From Ardenticatena sp. (GTDB lineage: Bacteria > Chloroflexota > Anaerolineae > Ardenticatenales > Ardenticatenaceae), in NCBI GenBank assembly GCA_015487975.1, contig WFOS01000070.1:1-56943 (forward strand): 56,943 nucleotides of DNA, given 5' to 3'. The translations under genes were made by a program, and so were the position numbers. Under the pieces are notes generated by a model that was not told where the DNA came from, searched no databases, and worked only from the letters and a program-made list of their open reading frames with translations. Shown piece after piece: positions 10,280 to 18,380 of the stretch (position 1 is its first letter; each line of letters opens with the position of its first letter).

Positions 10280-11248
10280 TTACTCGCCATCGAGGATGGC
10301 CAGTTGAATGGTATCACGCAGCACAATTTGCGGCGTGCCTTTGTAGAGTTGCACACGCCCCTGAATGGCAATGCACCGATCGAGCAGGTAGGTTTCCGGT
10401 GGTTCGGGAAAATCCTGCCAGCGGTCCGGGAAAATGACCACGTAAAAATACCCCTGATACGGATCGTGCGAATTGAGGAAGACGGCTTTGCCACTGTTGT
10501 ATGTGGAGACGACGCGGAACACAATCGTCGCCGTCTGATCCACCACGTCATATGCCTCTTCGGGGCCAATGGCGCCAGGCACGAGCGAGGGGTCGCACGC
10601 ACCTGTGCTGGTGGGTGTAGCAGGTGCAGGCGTCGCCGCTGGTGCTGTGGTGGGGGTTGGCGCCACGGTGCCACTGCCCCCGGCAATCGGCTTGAATTCC
10701 GACCAGACGCCACGGCGCTGTTCGCGGGCAACGAATTCCAGGTCGCGCAAAAGGTCGGCGTAGCGATCGTCTGGCGGGATGATGTTCACAAAGGCATAGC
10801 CCAGCCGCACCATCTCGGCTTCGACGAGCGTGCCATCTTCGAGGAAGATCCAGCGCAGCAGGCGTCCAAAGTGGTCGCGATCGGTCTGGTCGGGTTCGAG
10901 ATAGACGATTTTGCCTTCAACCAGCTGGCGGTTGAATTCGGTCGCTTCGGGCCCGTAGAATTCGGGGCTACTGAGATTGGGGTTGACATCGGATTCGGGT
11001 GTGTCGATGCCCAGGTAGCGCACACGTTCACCGTTCTCGATTTCGATGGTATCACCATCGATGACACGCACCACACGGACTGCCTCGCGGTTGTTGGGCA
11101 AAGCAAACGGGGTTGGTGTTGGGGCGCTGGTGAGCGTAGCCGGTTCAGCTCGGCTTTGCAACACGAATACCAGCAAAGCGATATTCGTCATCGCCAGAAA
11201 CAGAACCGCCAGTGTCAGGAGTTTCCACGCATTTCGGGACATGGTCAT
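10280..11248 (-). CDS. Membrane-anchored thermonuclease-family protein with C-terminal OB-like domain
   Basis: A ~322-residue protein with one N-terminal membrane or signal-anchor helix (residues ~9-30), a staphylococcal-nuclease domain at ~55-190 ([32 protein letters not shown] with a catalytic-type arginine, RRGVWSEF), a proline/threonine/alanine linker at ~195-220, and a C-terminal beta-rich domain resembling an OB-type nucleic-acid-binding module. It is probably an extracellular sugar-nonspecific nuclease. The first ATG overlaps the plsC stop (ATGA); a second ATG at 11242 sits 7 nt from AAGGTG and may be the real start. It is co-transcribed with cmk and plsC. Confidence 0.85.
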   Translation of the reverse strand: MTMSRNAWKLLTLAVLFLAMTNIALLVFVLQSRAEPATLTSAPTPTPFALPNNREAVRVVRVIDGDTIEIENGERVRYLGIDTPESDVNPNLSSPEFYGPEATEFNRQLVEGKIVYLEPDQTDRDHFGRLLRWIFLEDGTLVEAEMVRLGYAFVNIIPPDDRYADLLRDLEFVAREQRRGVWSEFKPIAGGSGTVAPTPTTAPAATPAPATPTSTGACDPSLVPGAIGPEEAYDVVDQTATIVFRVVSTYNSGKAVFLNSHDPYQGYFYVVIFPDRWQDFPEPPETYLLDRCIAIQGRVQLYKGTPQIVLRDTIQLAILDGE

Positions 11249-11907
11249 TCACCTTCTGAGACACAGTTGGCATACACGCCGCGGTATTCGGGCGGTAAGA
11301 GGCGGGCAATTTCACACATGATGCGCTGTGTGGCTTCGGCACGTTGTTCACGGCGACGGGTTGTGTTGAGTGGAGGCAGGCTGAATGGTTCACCAATGTG
11401 GACGACGATATGCCCACGCCGACCATGTCGCCAATCGTCGAACAGGCGCTCGGTGCCCCACATGGCAACAGGAAGAATCGGCACGTTGGCTTTGAGCGCC
11501 AGATACCCGACGCCTTCACGGGCTTCACGCAATCGGGCATTGTCGCTGATGCCCCCTTCGGGGAAGATGGCAACGCGCTCGCCACGTTCCAATGCTGCCA
11601 TGACGCGGCGGATGGTAGCAAGCGTCAGGCCCCCATCGCGTCGCACTCGAATTGGCGCGTAGAACGAAAGCAGGGGCGGCAAGAAAGGGCGCGACCAGAG
11701 GTCGGCGGCGGCAACGTATTCGATTGGTTCGGGCATGGCGTGCAAAAGTGCGGGGGGGTCGGCGTCGCCAATGTGGTTGCACGCGATGAGCAACGGCCCG
11801 GGGGGAATCTCACGCCGACCACGAATTTCGAATTCGACCAAGGTGCGGGCAACCAGCCCAATCAGCCACTTGGCAAGCCACCGTCGCCAATGCACAACGC
11901 GCCTCAT
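11245..11907 (-). CDS. plsC: 1-acyl-sn-glycerol-3-phosphate acyltransferase
   Basis: A 220-residue membrane-associated acyltransferase making phosphatidic acid. The catalytic NHIGDAD element (HX4D) and the substrate-binding FPEGGISD element are both present with family spacing, plus the N-terminal amphipathic/hydrophobic segment. It overlaps cmk by 4 nt upstream and the nuclease gene by 4 nt downstream, so the three genes are translationally coupled. The cmk-plsC pairing is widespread in bacteria and supports the call. Confidence 0.9.
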   Translation of the reverse strand: MRRVVHWRRWLAKWLIGLVARTLVEFEIRGRREIPPGPLLIACNHIGDADPPALLHAMPEPIEYVAAADLWSRPFLPPLLSFYAPIRVRRDGGLTLATIRRVMAALERGERVAIFPEGGISDNARLREAREGVGYLALKANVPILPVAMWGTERLFDDWRHGRRGHIVVHIGEPFSLPPLNTTRRREQRAEATQRIMCEIARLLPPEYRGVYANCVSEGE

Positions 11908-12617
11908 GAAGACGAAACCTCCTCACGCGCTTGCAGCAGGCCGAGCAGGTATTCGACCACTTCATCACGCGAAAGCCCTGTGGTATCCACGTAGATGGCA
12001 TCGGCAGCGCGGCGCAGAGGGGCCATTGCACGTGTGCTATCCAGCCGGTCGCGTTCGCGCAAATCGGCGAGAATGGCCTCGTAATCGGTGGATTGCCCAC
12101 GTGCCACCAGTTCGTTGTAGCGGCGGCGAGCGCGTTCTTCGAGCGATGCATCGAGATAGAATTTGACATCCGCATCGGGCATGACGACGGTGCCAATATC
12201 GCGCCCCACCATGACAACGCGCCCCCGTTGGCCGATACGACGTTGTTGCGCGGTCAGGGCCAGGCGCACGCGGGGGTGCGCTGCCACATACGAGACATTG
12301 GCATCCACTTCGGGGGTGCGAAGTGCCCAGGTACTATCGCGTGAATCAACGAGGACGGTGTAGTAGCGCCCATCGTTGTATCCTGTGGGCGGTTGCACGT
12401 CGATGGTGGTGGTTTCCGCCAGGATCCCCAATGCATCCTCATCTTCCATGGATATACCCTGTTCCAATGCGAGCAGGGTAATGGCGCGATACATGACACC
12501 AGTATCGAAAAACAAATAGGCCAGGCGTTGGGCCAGTGCCAGCCCCACGCTGCTCTTTCCCGCAGCGGCTGGCCCATCGATAGCGATCGTCTTTGCTTTC
12601 TTATGTTCTGTTGTCAC
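11904..12617 (-). CDS. cmk: Cytidylate kinase
   Basis: A 237-residue cytoplasmic kinase phosphorylating CMP/dCMP with ATP. The P-loop IAIDGPAAAGKSSVG is near the N-terminus, followed by LFFDTGVMYRAITL, GRDIGTVVMPDADVKFYLDAS and an arginine-rich lid (EERARRRYNEL), as in bacterial CMP kinases. No in-frame ATG precedes the P-loop; the start is a GTG at 12617 with AAGGAG 10 nt upstream. It is the first gene of the minus-strand run leading through plsC, the nuclease gene and tkt. Confidence 0.95.
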   Translation of the reverse strand: MTTEHKKAKTIAIDGPAAAGKSSVGLALAQRLAYLFFDTGVMYRAITLLALEQGISMEDEDALGILAETTTIDVQPPTGYNDGRYYTVLVDSRDSTWALRTPEVDANVSYVAAHPRVRLALTAQQRRIGQRGRVVMVGRDIGTVVMPDADVKFYLDASLEERARRRYNELVARGQSTDYEAILADLRERDRLDSTRAMAPLRRAADAIYVDTTGLSRDEVVEYLLGLLQAREEVSSS

Positions 12618-12781
12618 GACGTCTCTTCTCCTTGATGACCTGTCTGGATAGTGTTGTTATACCCCAGGCATTCAGAAGAGCAAGCAAGCGTAGGGAGGGC
12701 TCACATGGCGGCACGGAGCACACGGGAAAAGGGGCTTTGAGACCGTCCCCCTCTGCCCCCGTGTGTGAATTTCATCCGCGT

Positions 12782-13795
12782 TCACTCAGCACCCAATGCG
12801 TCCCACACTGGCGTCAGCGCCATCTCCCAGATATCATCCACCGAGAGCGTTGCCTGTTCCCACCCATCCGGCACCGGCGGGAACGCCAACGTTTGCCCCG
12901 TCAGCGTTTCCAGCCGCGCGAAACCATCCACGCTTTGCGTAAAATCAGGGGGCGGCGGTGCGCCATCGTTGCGTACCTGAAAGATCCACACGCCCGTTCC
13001 ATGCGTATTGCCGTCGGCTTGCAACATGCGCACCCATTGCGCCCTCGTTGGCGTCGTATCGGGTACTTCGCGTGCGACAGCAAACGCCTGCCCCTGCTCT
13101 GTGATGAACCAATGCTCGTAATACATGCTTTCCGCCGCCCCGTACACATCTACCCCCAGTTGGTCCTTGTACTGCTTGATGAACGGTTGCCCGTCGGCTG
13201 CCTGCCGTAGCACCGCCGTCGTGCACACGACCACCACTCGCTCGTCGTGGAGTGGAAGCGTCACCCCCTCGTCTGCCGGATAGCAGGCATGCGGCGCGAC
13301 CGAAACGGTCAGCGGCGACCAGGCGCGGAGCGGGATGCGTCCTGCGATGAAACCACGATTGTACGCGATGGGTTTAGGCCGAGCACGCCCATCTGGTCCC
13401 GGCACCGGCACGAAAGTTGGCCATTCGTCATACGGGGGATACACGCCGCTGATGATGCCATCGTAGGTCACGACCGCTGATGTCCAGCGCCCGGTGAGGG
13501 CGTGAATTTCTGGGGCGCTCAACCCCGTGTGATACAGCATATCGGTCGCTGTTGCCAAGAAAATGGTATCGTAGGCGCAGGGTGGATCGAGCCGGTACAA
13601 AGCGAACGCCTCGACGCCGGTGGTGTTCGTCAACGTCCATTCAGATGGGGGTGGGCATGCGGGCTTGGCCGCCAGCGATGTGGTTGGCGTTGGCGTGGCG
13701 GCTGGTGGTGTTTGTGTTGTCGTTGTCGTTGTGCTGCACGCGGCCAACAATGCCATCCATCCAACGAGAACGAAAACCAAGGTGCTTCGTTGCAT
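12782..13795 (-). CDS. Lipoprotein of unknown function
   Basis: A 337-residue secreted lipoprotein: hydrophobic N-terminus followed by the lipobox LAAC, then a threonine/proline/alanine-rich tether, then a globular domain of ~280 residues. No known family recognised. The globular part has four cysteines well spaced (for example PPCAYD, PHACYPAD, VVCTTA), which could form disulfides outside the membrane. The start is the ATG at 13795 with AGGAGGAG 7 nt upstream; a longer frame to 14023 runs into the divergent transcarbamoylase leader. It is a single-gene unit divergent from the transcarbamoylase gene. Confidence 0.75.
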   Translation of the reverse strand: MQRSTLVFVLVGWMALLAACSTTTTTTQTPPAATPTPTTSLAAKPACPPPSEWTLTNTTGVEAFALYRLDPPCAYDTIFLATATDMLYHTGLSAPEIHALTGRWTSAVVTYDGIISGVYPPYDEWPTFVPVPGPDGRARPKPIAYNRGFIAGRIPLRAWSPLTVSVAPHACYPADEGVTLPLHDERVVVVCTTAVLRQAADGQPFIKQYKDQLGVDVYGAAESMYYEHWFITEQGQAFAVAREVPDTTPTRAQWVRMLQADGNTHGTGVWIFQVRNDGAPPPPDFTQSVDGFARLETLTGQTLAFPPVPDGWEQATLSVDDIWEMALTPVWDALGAE

Positions 13796-13903
13796 CGCTG
13801 TTCTCCTCCTGCTCAGATTGATCGAGCGACCACGCTGCGACCTCCGATTGTACGCCAACTGGGGAGATGCCAAATACGTGGTGGGACATTTGCTGTTTGC
13901 GCG

Positions 13904-13933
13904 TTGCGCATTCCGCTCGTCTGGTGATAGAAT
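13904..13933 (+). promoter_or_regulatory. Candidate promoter of the transcarbamoylase-carbamate kinase pair
   Basis: TTGCGC (13904-13909), 18-nt spacer, TAGAAT (13928-13933), 80 nt before the ATG at 14014. A weaker minus-strand TACAAT at 13852-13847 may serve the divergent lipoprotein gene. Confidence 0.4.
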
Positions 13934-14013
13934 GGCGTTCCATTGGTGTGCCAAGCGTGTCGATGCACCAAATGCCCGCCAACCCCAACGAACGCACATA
14001 AAGGGAGGAACGT

Positions 14014-14991
14014 ATGCAAACATTCTTGCGCGGCCGCGATCTCATCACCACCCAGGAATGGCGCAAAGAAGAAATCGAGACGCTGCTCGACGTTGCTTTC
14101 GATTTGAAACGCAAACGGGCACTGGGAGAGCCCCACGCCTACTTGCGCGACAAAGTGCTGGCGATGCTCTTCTTCTTCACGAGCACACGTACCCGCGCCA
14201 GTTTCGAAGCCGGCATGGCACAGCTCGGGGGGCACGCCGCTTTCATCGAATCACGTACCACGCAAATTTCGCACGGCGACACGGCCAAGGAGATCGGCGA
14301 GATTTTGGGGCGCTACTTCGACGGTATCGCCATCCGCCAATGTGATTGGGGTGTTGGCAATCGCTACATCCGCGATGTGGCCGCAGCCAGCCGCGTTCCC
14401 GTCCTCAACATGCAGTGCGACATCTACCACCCCTTCCAAATTCTTGCCGACTTGATGACCATCATCGAAAAGAAGGGCGATCCACGCGGTAAAACCATCA
14501 CCGTCTCCTGGGCTTATGCGTCTAGCTATCAGAAACCACTCAGCGTGCCCCAATCGCTCATTCTCCTGATGACCCGTTTCGGTATGAATGTGCGCCTGGT
14601 GCATCCGCCCGAATACAAACTCATGCCCGACATTGTCGAACAAGCCGCCGAAAACGCCCGCAAACATGGCGGCTCGTTCGAGATCATGGACGATTTCGAT
14701 GCGGGCTTCGAAGACGCGGACGTTGTCTATCCGAAATCGTGGGGATGCTGGCTCACCACGGAAGACCCCGAAGAAAGTGCCCGCATTGGGCAAAAGTACA
14801 CCGATTGGATCGCCGATGAACGCCGCATGGCGCGTGCCAAACCAGACGCCATCTACATGCACTGCCTGCCGGCCGATCGCAATATCGAAGTGACCGACGG
14901 CGTCATCGACGGGCCGCAAAGCGTGGTCTACGACGAAGCCGAGAATCGCCTTCACGTGCAAAAGGCAGCCATGGCACTCACCATGGCCTGA
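14014..14991 (+). CDS. ygeW: YgeW-type transcarbamoylase (ornithine/aspartate carbamoyltransferase family)
   Basis: A 325-residue carbamoyltransferase with the carbamoyl-phosphate site intact: STRTR at 57-61, HPFQ at 139-142 and HCLP at 283-286. The second-substrate region differs from ornithine carbamoyltransferase: the segments KPLSVPQSLILLMTRFGM and DADVVYPKSW match what I know of E. coli YgeW, an orphan transcarbamoylase from the purine/urate catabolism cluster whose second substrate is unsettled. GGGAGG precedes the ATG. Carbamate kinase follows after 98 nt, suggesting that the pair runs in the catabolic direction, phosphorolysing a carbamoyl compound and making ATP. An oxamate- or ureido-type substrate is possible; argF function is less likely. 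Confidence 0.82.
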   Translation: MQTFLRGRDLITTQEWRKEEIETLLDVAFDLKRKRALGEPHAYLRDKVLAMLFFFTSTRTRASFEAGMAQLGGHAAFIESRTTQISHGDTAKEIGEILGRYFDGIAIRQCDWGVGNRYIRDVAAASRVPVLNMQCDIYHPFQILADLMTIIEKKGDPRGKTITVSWAYASSYQKPLSVPQSLILLMTRFGMNVRLVHPPEYKLMPDIVEQAAENARKHGGSFEIMDDFDAGFEDADVVYPKSWGCWLTTEDPEESARIGQKYTDWIADERRMARAKPDAIYMHCLPADRNIEVTDGVIDGPQSVVYDEAENRLHVQKAAMALTMA

Positions 14992-15089
14992 CAGATGCAG
15001 AAAGCGTCTTCACGGCATCGCACCGTGTACTTCGGTCCTCGACGATTCAACGAGGCATGAGAGAACGCAACAAGGAGGTTGCAGAAACG

Positions 15090-16043
15090 ATGAACGCTCG
15101 TCGAAAACCCGTAGCTGTTGTCGCCATTGGCGGAAACTCGCTCATCGAAGACAAAGCGCATATGGCTGTGCGCTATCAGTGGGATGCTGTGCGAGAGACC
15201 GCGACACACATTGCCGAAATGATTGCCCAGGGGTGGACGGTCATCGTCACCCATGGGAATGGTCCACAAGTGGGGTTCATCCTGCGGCGCAACGAACTTG
15301 CCGCCCACGAGGTGCACACCACCCCGCTCGACTTGATTGTTGCCGACACCCAAGGCGCGATCGGCTACATGCTCCAACAAGCCCTCGACAACGAATTCTA
15401 TCGGCGCGGGCTCTACCGGCGTGCCTTCACCATCGTCACCCAAGTCCTGGTCGATCGAGACGACCCCGCCTTCCAGAATCCATCCAAGCCTATCGGCGGC
15501 TTTCTGACCAAAGAAGAAGCCGAACGCTTTGCCGCCGAAGGGTGGCCAATCGTCGAGGATGCCGGGCGTGGCTGGCGGCGCGTCGTGGCTTCGCCACAGC
15601 CCAAAGCCATCCTCGAAGAAAATGCCATCCGTGCCGCCGCCGAAGAAGGCTGGATTGTGATTGCTGTGGGGGGTGGGGGCATTCCTGTCGTGCGCAACGA
15701 ACAAGGCGAACTACGCGGTGTGGCGGCGGTGATCGACAAAGATCGCGCCTCAAGTCTGCTGGCTCGCAACATCGAAGCCGACCTGTTCCTCATCTCCACC
15801 GGTGTCGAAAAGGTGGCGCTCTATTTCAACACCCCCCAACAACGCGACCTCGACCGTGTGACGGTCTCGGAATTGCGCCACTACATGGCCGAAGGGCACT
15901 TTGCCCCCGGTTCGATGCTTCCCAAAATCGAAGCTGTCATCGAATACATGGAAGCCGGCGGCAAACATGCCATCATCACCAATCCCCCTAACATCGTTCG
16001 CGCCTTGAACGGCGAAACGGGAACGCACATTGTGCATGGCTAA
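15090..16043 (+). CDS. arcC: Carbamate kinase
   Basis: A 317-residue amino-acid-kinase-fold enzyme converting carbamoyl phosphate and ADP to ATP, CO2 and ammonia. VVAIGGNSLI at the N-terminus, VTHGNGPQVG, VIAVGGGGIPVV and the GSMLPKIEA C-terminal element are diagnostic. The start is the ATG at 15090, with AAGGAGG 11 nt upstream; an earlier ATG at 15057 lies before that site. It follows the YgeW-type gene and closes the operon with a clear terminator. No arginine deiminase gene is present, so the arginine deiminase pathway is not supported here. Confidence 0.95.
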   Translation: MNARRKPVAVVAIGGNSLIEDKAHMAVRYQWDAVRETATHIAEMIAQGWTVIVTHGNGPQVGFILRRNELAAHEVHTTPLDLIVADTQGAIGYMLQQALDNEFYRRGLYRRAFTIVTQVLVDRDDPAFQNPSKPIGGFLTKEEAERFAAEGWPIVEDAGRGWRRVVASPQPKAILEENAIRAAAEEGWIVIAVGGGGIPVVRNEQGELRGVAAVIDKDRASSLLARNIEADLFLISTGVEKVALYFNTPQQRDLDRVTVSELRHYMAEGHFAPGSMLPKIEAVIEYMEAGGKHAIITNPPNIVRALNGETGTHIVHG

Positions 16044-16059
16044 AACCGGCCGGTCCCAT

Positions 16060-16095
16060 AACGGGGCGAGCCCGTCTCGCCCCGTTTCTCTTTTC
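16060..16095 (+). terminator. Terminator after carbamate kinase
   Basis: An 11-bp stem AACGGGGCGAG (16060-16070) with CTCGCCCCGTT (16076-16086), 5-nt loop, followed by TCTCTTTT. Confidence 0.8.
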
Positions 16096-16108
16096 CCCTC
16101 CAAATCTC

Positions 16109-16136
16109 TTGCTTCCGCTTTCATCTGCGGTATAGT
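16109..16136 (+). promoter_or_regulatory. Promoter of the epimerase-membrane glycosyltransferase operon
   Basis: TTGCTT (16109-16114), 16-nt spacer, TATAGT (16131-16136), placed between the carbamate kinase terminator and the ribosome site of the epimerase gene. Confidence 0.5.
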
Positions 16137-16173
16137 CTTGCCCAGCAGACGACAAAGCAAGGAGGCGAATACC

Positions 16174-17133
16174 ATGCGCGTATTGGTAACTGGGGCTGCC
16201 GGTTTCATTGGCAGTCGGCTCAGTCGTGCGCTCCTCGAACGTGGCGATACCGTTGTCGGGCTCGACAACTTCGACGAGTACTACCCCATCGAACACAAAC
16301 GCCGCAATGTCGCCGACCTGACGCCGCACCCACGGTTTACGCTCATCGAAGGCGATTTTCGCGACAAAGCGCTCGTTCACGACTTGTTTGCCCGCCACGC
16401 CTTCGACGCTGTTGCACACTTGGGGGCAATGGCTGGCGTGCGCTATTCACGTACACGCCCCTACCTTTATACAGAGGTCAATCTAGTAGGAACCATCACC
16501 ATCTTCGAGGCGGCGCGTGAACACAACACACCCAACATCGTTTACGCTTCGACATCGTCCGTCTATGGCAATACGGCACGTATTCCCTTTCAGGAAGACG
16601 ATGCCGCCGATCATCCGCTGGCACCCTACCCTGCCAGCAAACGCGCCTGCGAACTCTATGCGTACAGCTACCACAACCTGTGGGGCATGAACCTGACAGG
16701 CCTGCGCTTTTTCAGCGTGTATGGTCCACATGGCCGCCCTGACATGATGCCCTGGCGCTGGACAGAACAGATCTTGCAGGGAGAGATCCTGACGCTCTAC
16801 AATGGGGGGCGCCTCAGCCGCGACTGGACCTACATCGACGATATTGTGCAAGGCGTCATCGCCGCACTCGACCGCCCACTGGGCTACGAAGTTATCAATT
16901 TGGGGGCGGGGCATCCCATCGAAAACCTGCGCTTTGTAGCGCGCTTGGAAGAACTCCTTGGGCGCAAAGCCCGCATTCAGGATGTACCTGTTCCACCAAC
17001 CGAAACACTGCACACCTACGCCGACATCTCCAAAGCCCGTCGCCTGCTCGACTACAACCCGACCATGCCTGTAGAAGAGGGGCTGGCTCGCTTCGTCGAA
17101 TGGTATCAACGTAACGTGCTGGGGAACGCATGA
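16174..17133 (+). CDS. NAD-dependent sugar-nucleotide epimerase (UDP-glucuronate 4-epimerase-like)
   Basis: A 319-residue extended short-chain dehydrogenase. TGAAGFIGSRL is the NAD-binding motif, ASTSSVYGN holds the catalytic serine, and Y-P-A-S-K is the catalytic YxxxK. The DNFDEYYPIEHKRRN stretch and FFSVYGPHGRPDMM resemble UDP-glucuronate 4-epimerases more than GalE. It would supply a UDP-sugar, for example UDP-galacturonate, for surface polysaccharide or glycoprotein. AAGGAGG sits 8 nt before the chosen ATG. The next gene starts inside its stop codon (ATGA), tying it to two membrane glycosyltransferase-like proteins. Confidence 0.87.
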   Translation: MRVLVTGAAGFIGSRLSRALLERGDTVVGLDNFDEYYPIEHKRRNVADLTPHPRFTLIEGDFRDKALVHDLFARHAFDAVAHLGAMAGVRYSRTRPYLYTEVNLVGTITIFEAAREHNTPNIVYASTSSVYGNTARIPFQEDDAADHPLAPYPASKRACELYAYSYHNLWGMNLTGLRFFSVYGPHGRPDMMPWRWTEQILQGEILTLYNGGRLSRDWTYIDDIVQGVIAALDRPLGYEVINLGAGHPIENLRFVARLEELLGRKARIQDVPVPPTETLHTYADISKARRLLDYNPTMPVEEGLARFVEWYQRNVLGNA

Positions 17134-18380
17134 GCACGCGCATTCGTCTCACCCGTCCCCCCTGGACACTGCTTGCACTGGTGGCTGCCTTTCGGTTGGG
17201 CACGCTGCTTTTGCTGCGCCCCGGCGGCTACGTGTACGATTTTTCGGATTACGGCTGGTACCGCGAAATGGCGCAATTTACCAATGAAGGCTTCTCCCCC
17301 TTCCTGCACTACTGGATGGAGTATCCACCACCTTTTCCCTGGTTGAATGTGCTGGTCTATCGACTCAGTCTCTGGATGCCCCCTGCCTTCGATGCGCGAG
17401 TGTGGCACCACTGGCTGCTGGGGCTCTCCTTGCTCCCCTTCGACATCGGTATTCTCGTGCTCTTGCATGCCATTGCGCGTCTGGTCGATGGGCGTGGGTT
17501 TGCACTCTGGGTGGCGGCCGTCTATGCTTTGCTGTTCGTGCCGCTCTACACGTGGGCTGGCTGGTTCGACAGCATGGCGGTCTTCATGCTGTTGCTCGCC
17601 GTCTGGCTCATCCTCGCGGAACGCCCCGCGTGGGCAGGGTTGACGCTGGGGATTGGCTTCTTCGTGAAAGTATCGCCCATTCTGCCCATTGTCGTTGCCG
17701 TGCAGCGCTTCCGCGCCCCAGATGCGGGCTGGCGTGGCTGGTTCAGCCGTGACAATCTCCGTCTCGGCGCAACACTGCTTGGGAGCATGGCAGCGCTGAG
17801 CCTTCCCTGGTTGTGGCGCAACCCGGAGATGTTTTTGGCAACGTTCCGTTCACTCACGGGGCGTTCATCGTGGGAAACGGTCTGGGCGTTGCTTTCAGGC
17901 TACTTTGGCTACGGCGTGGTGAGTCCCGAACGCTTCATTCCATCCCCCCCACAAGCCATTCACCCTGAACGAATTCCAGGGCTGCTCATTCTCACGATTG
18001 CCGCCCTGATTGGACTCTGGTTCTGGACACGCCCGCTCGACTGGAAGCAGCCGCGTGTGCAAATTGGCTTTCATGCGCTTACATTGAGCGTCTTCTTGCT
18101 GGCCAGCCCCGGGTGGAGCCCTCAATTTTTGCTGTGGGTCCTTCCGTGGGTGCTACTCGTGCTTCCACTGGCATCACGATGGTCGCCTGCGTGGCACGCC
18201 GTCGCGCTGACGGTATTGCTTTCGGTGCTCAATGTGCTGGAGCTGTTGTATTTCCATTTGTGGACAGCATATCCCGCCATCTTGGCAACGATCATCGTGA
18301 TACGCACGGCAGGGTTGGCCTGGCTAGCATGGCATAGCTGGCGCCTCTGCCAGCACGCGACAAGGAGCAGCGCCGCATGA
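17130..18380 (+). CDS. Polytopic membrane protein, GT-C-type glycosyltransferase-like
   Basis: A 416-residue integral membrane protein with about ten transmembrane helices. The first extracytoplasmic loop is acidic and aromatic (YDFSDYGWYREMA, then YWMEYPPPFPW), the place where GT-C enzymes keep their catalytic acidic residue; the overall pattern resembles GT87/DUF2029-like mannosyltransferases that use polyprenyl-phosphate sugars. No family can be fixed from sequence alone. It overlaps the epimerase gene and the next membrane protein gene by 4 nt each, so all three are co-translated. Confidence 0.68.
   Translation: MSTRIRLTRPPWTLLALVAAFRLGTLLLLRPGGYVYDFSDYGWYREMAQFTNEGFSPFLHYWMEYPPPFPWLNVLVYRLSLWMPPAFDARVWHHWLLGLSLLPFDIGILVLLHAIARLVDGRGFALWVAAVYALLFVPLYTWAGWFDSMAVFMLLLAVWLILAERPAWAGLTLGIGFFVKVSPILPIVVAVQRFRAPDAGWRGWFSRDNLRLGATLLGSMAALSLPWLWRNPEMFLATFRSLTGRSSWETVWALLSGYFGYGVVSPERFIPSPPQAIHPERIPGLLILTIAALIGLWFWTRPLDWKQPRVQIGFHALTLSVFLLASPGWSPQFLLWVLPWVLLVLPLASRWSPAWHAVALTVLLSVLNVLELLYFHLWTAYPAILATIIVIRTAGLAWLAWHSWRLCQHATRSSAA

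Noticed and set aside
10201-10280. Short GGTTTGAG-like direct repeats upstream of transketolase
   Set aside because: Three imperfect 7-8 nt copies in a 52-nt gap between co-directional genes; too short and irregular to claim a function.
12719-12766. Large imperfect hairpin after the 12782-13795 lipoprotein gene as a terminator
   Set aside because: The arms (CACACGGG with CCCGTGTG) are interrupted and no U-tract follows on the minus strand.
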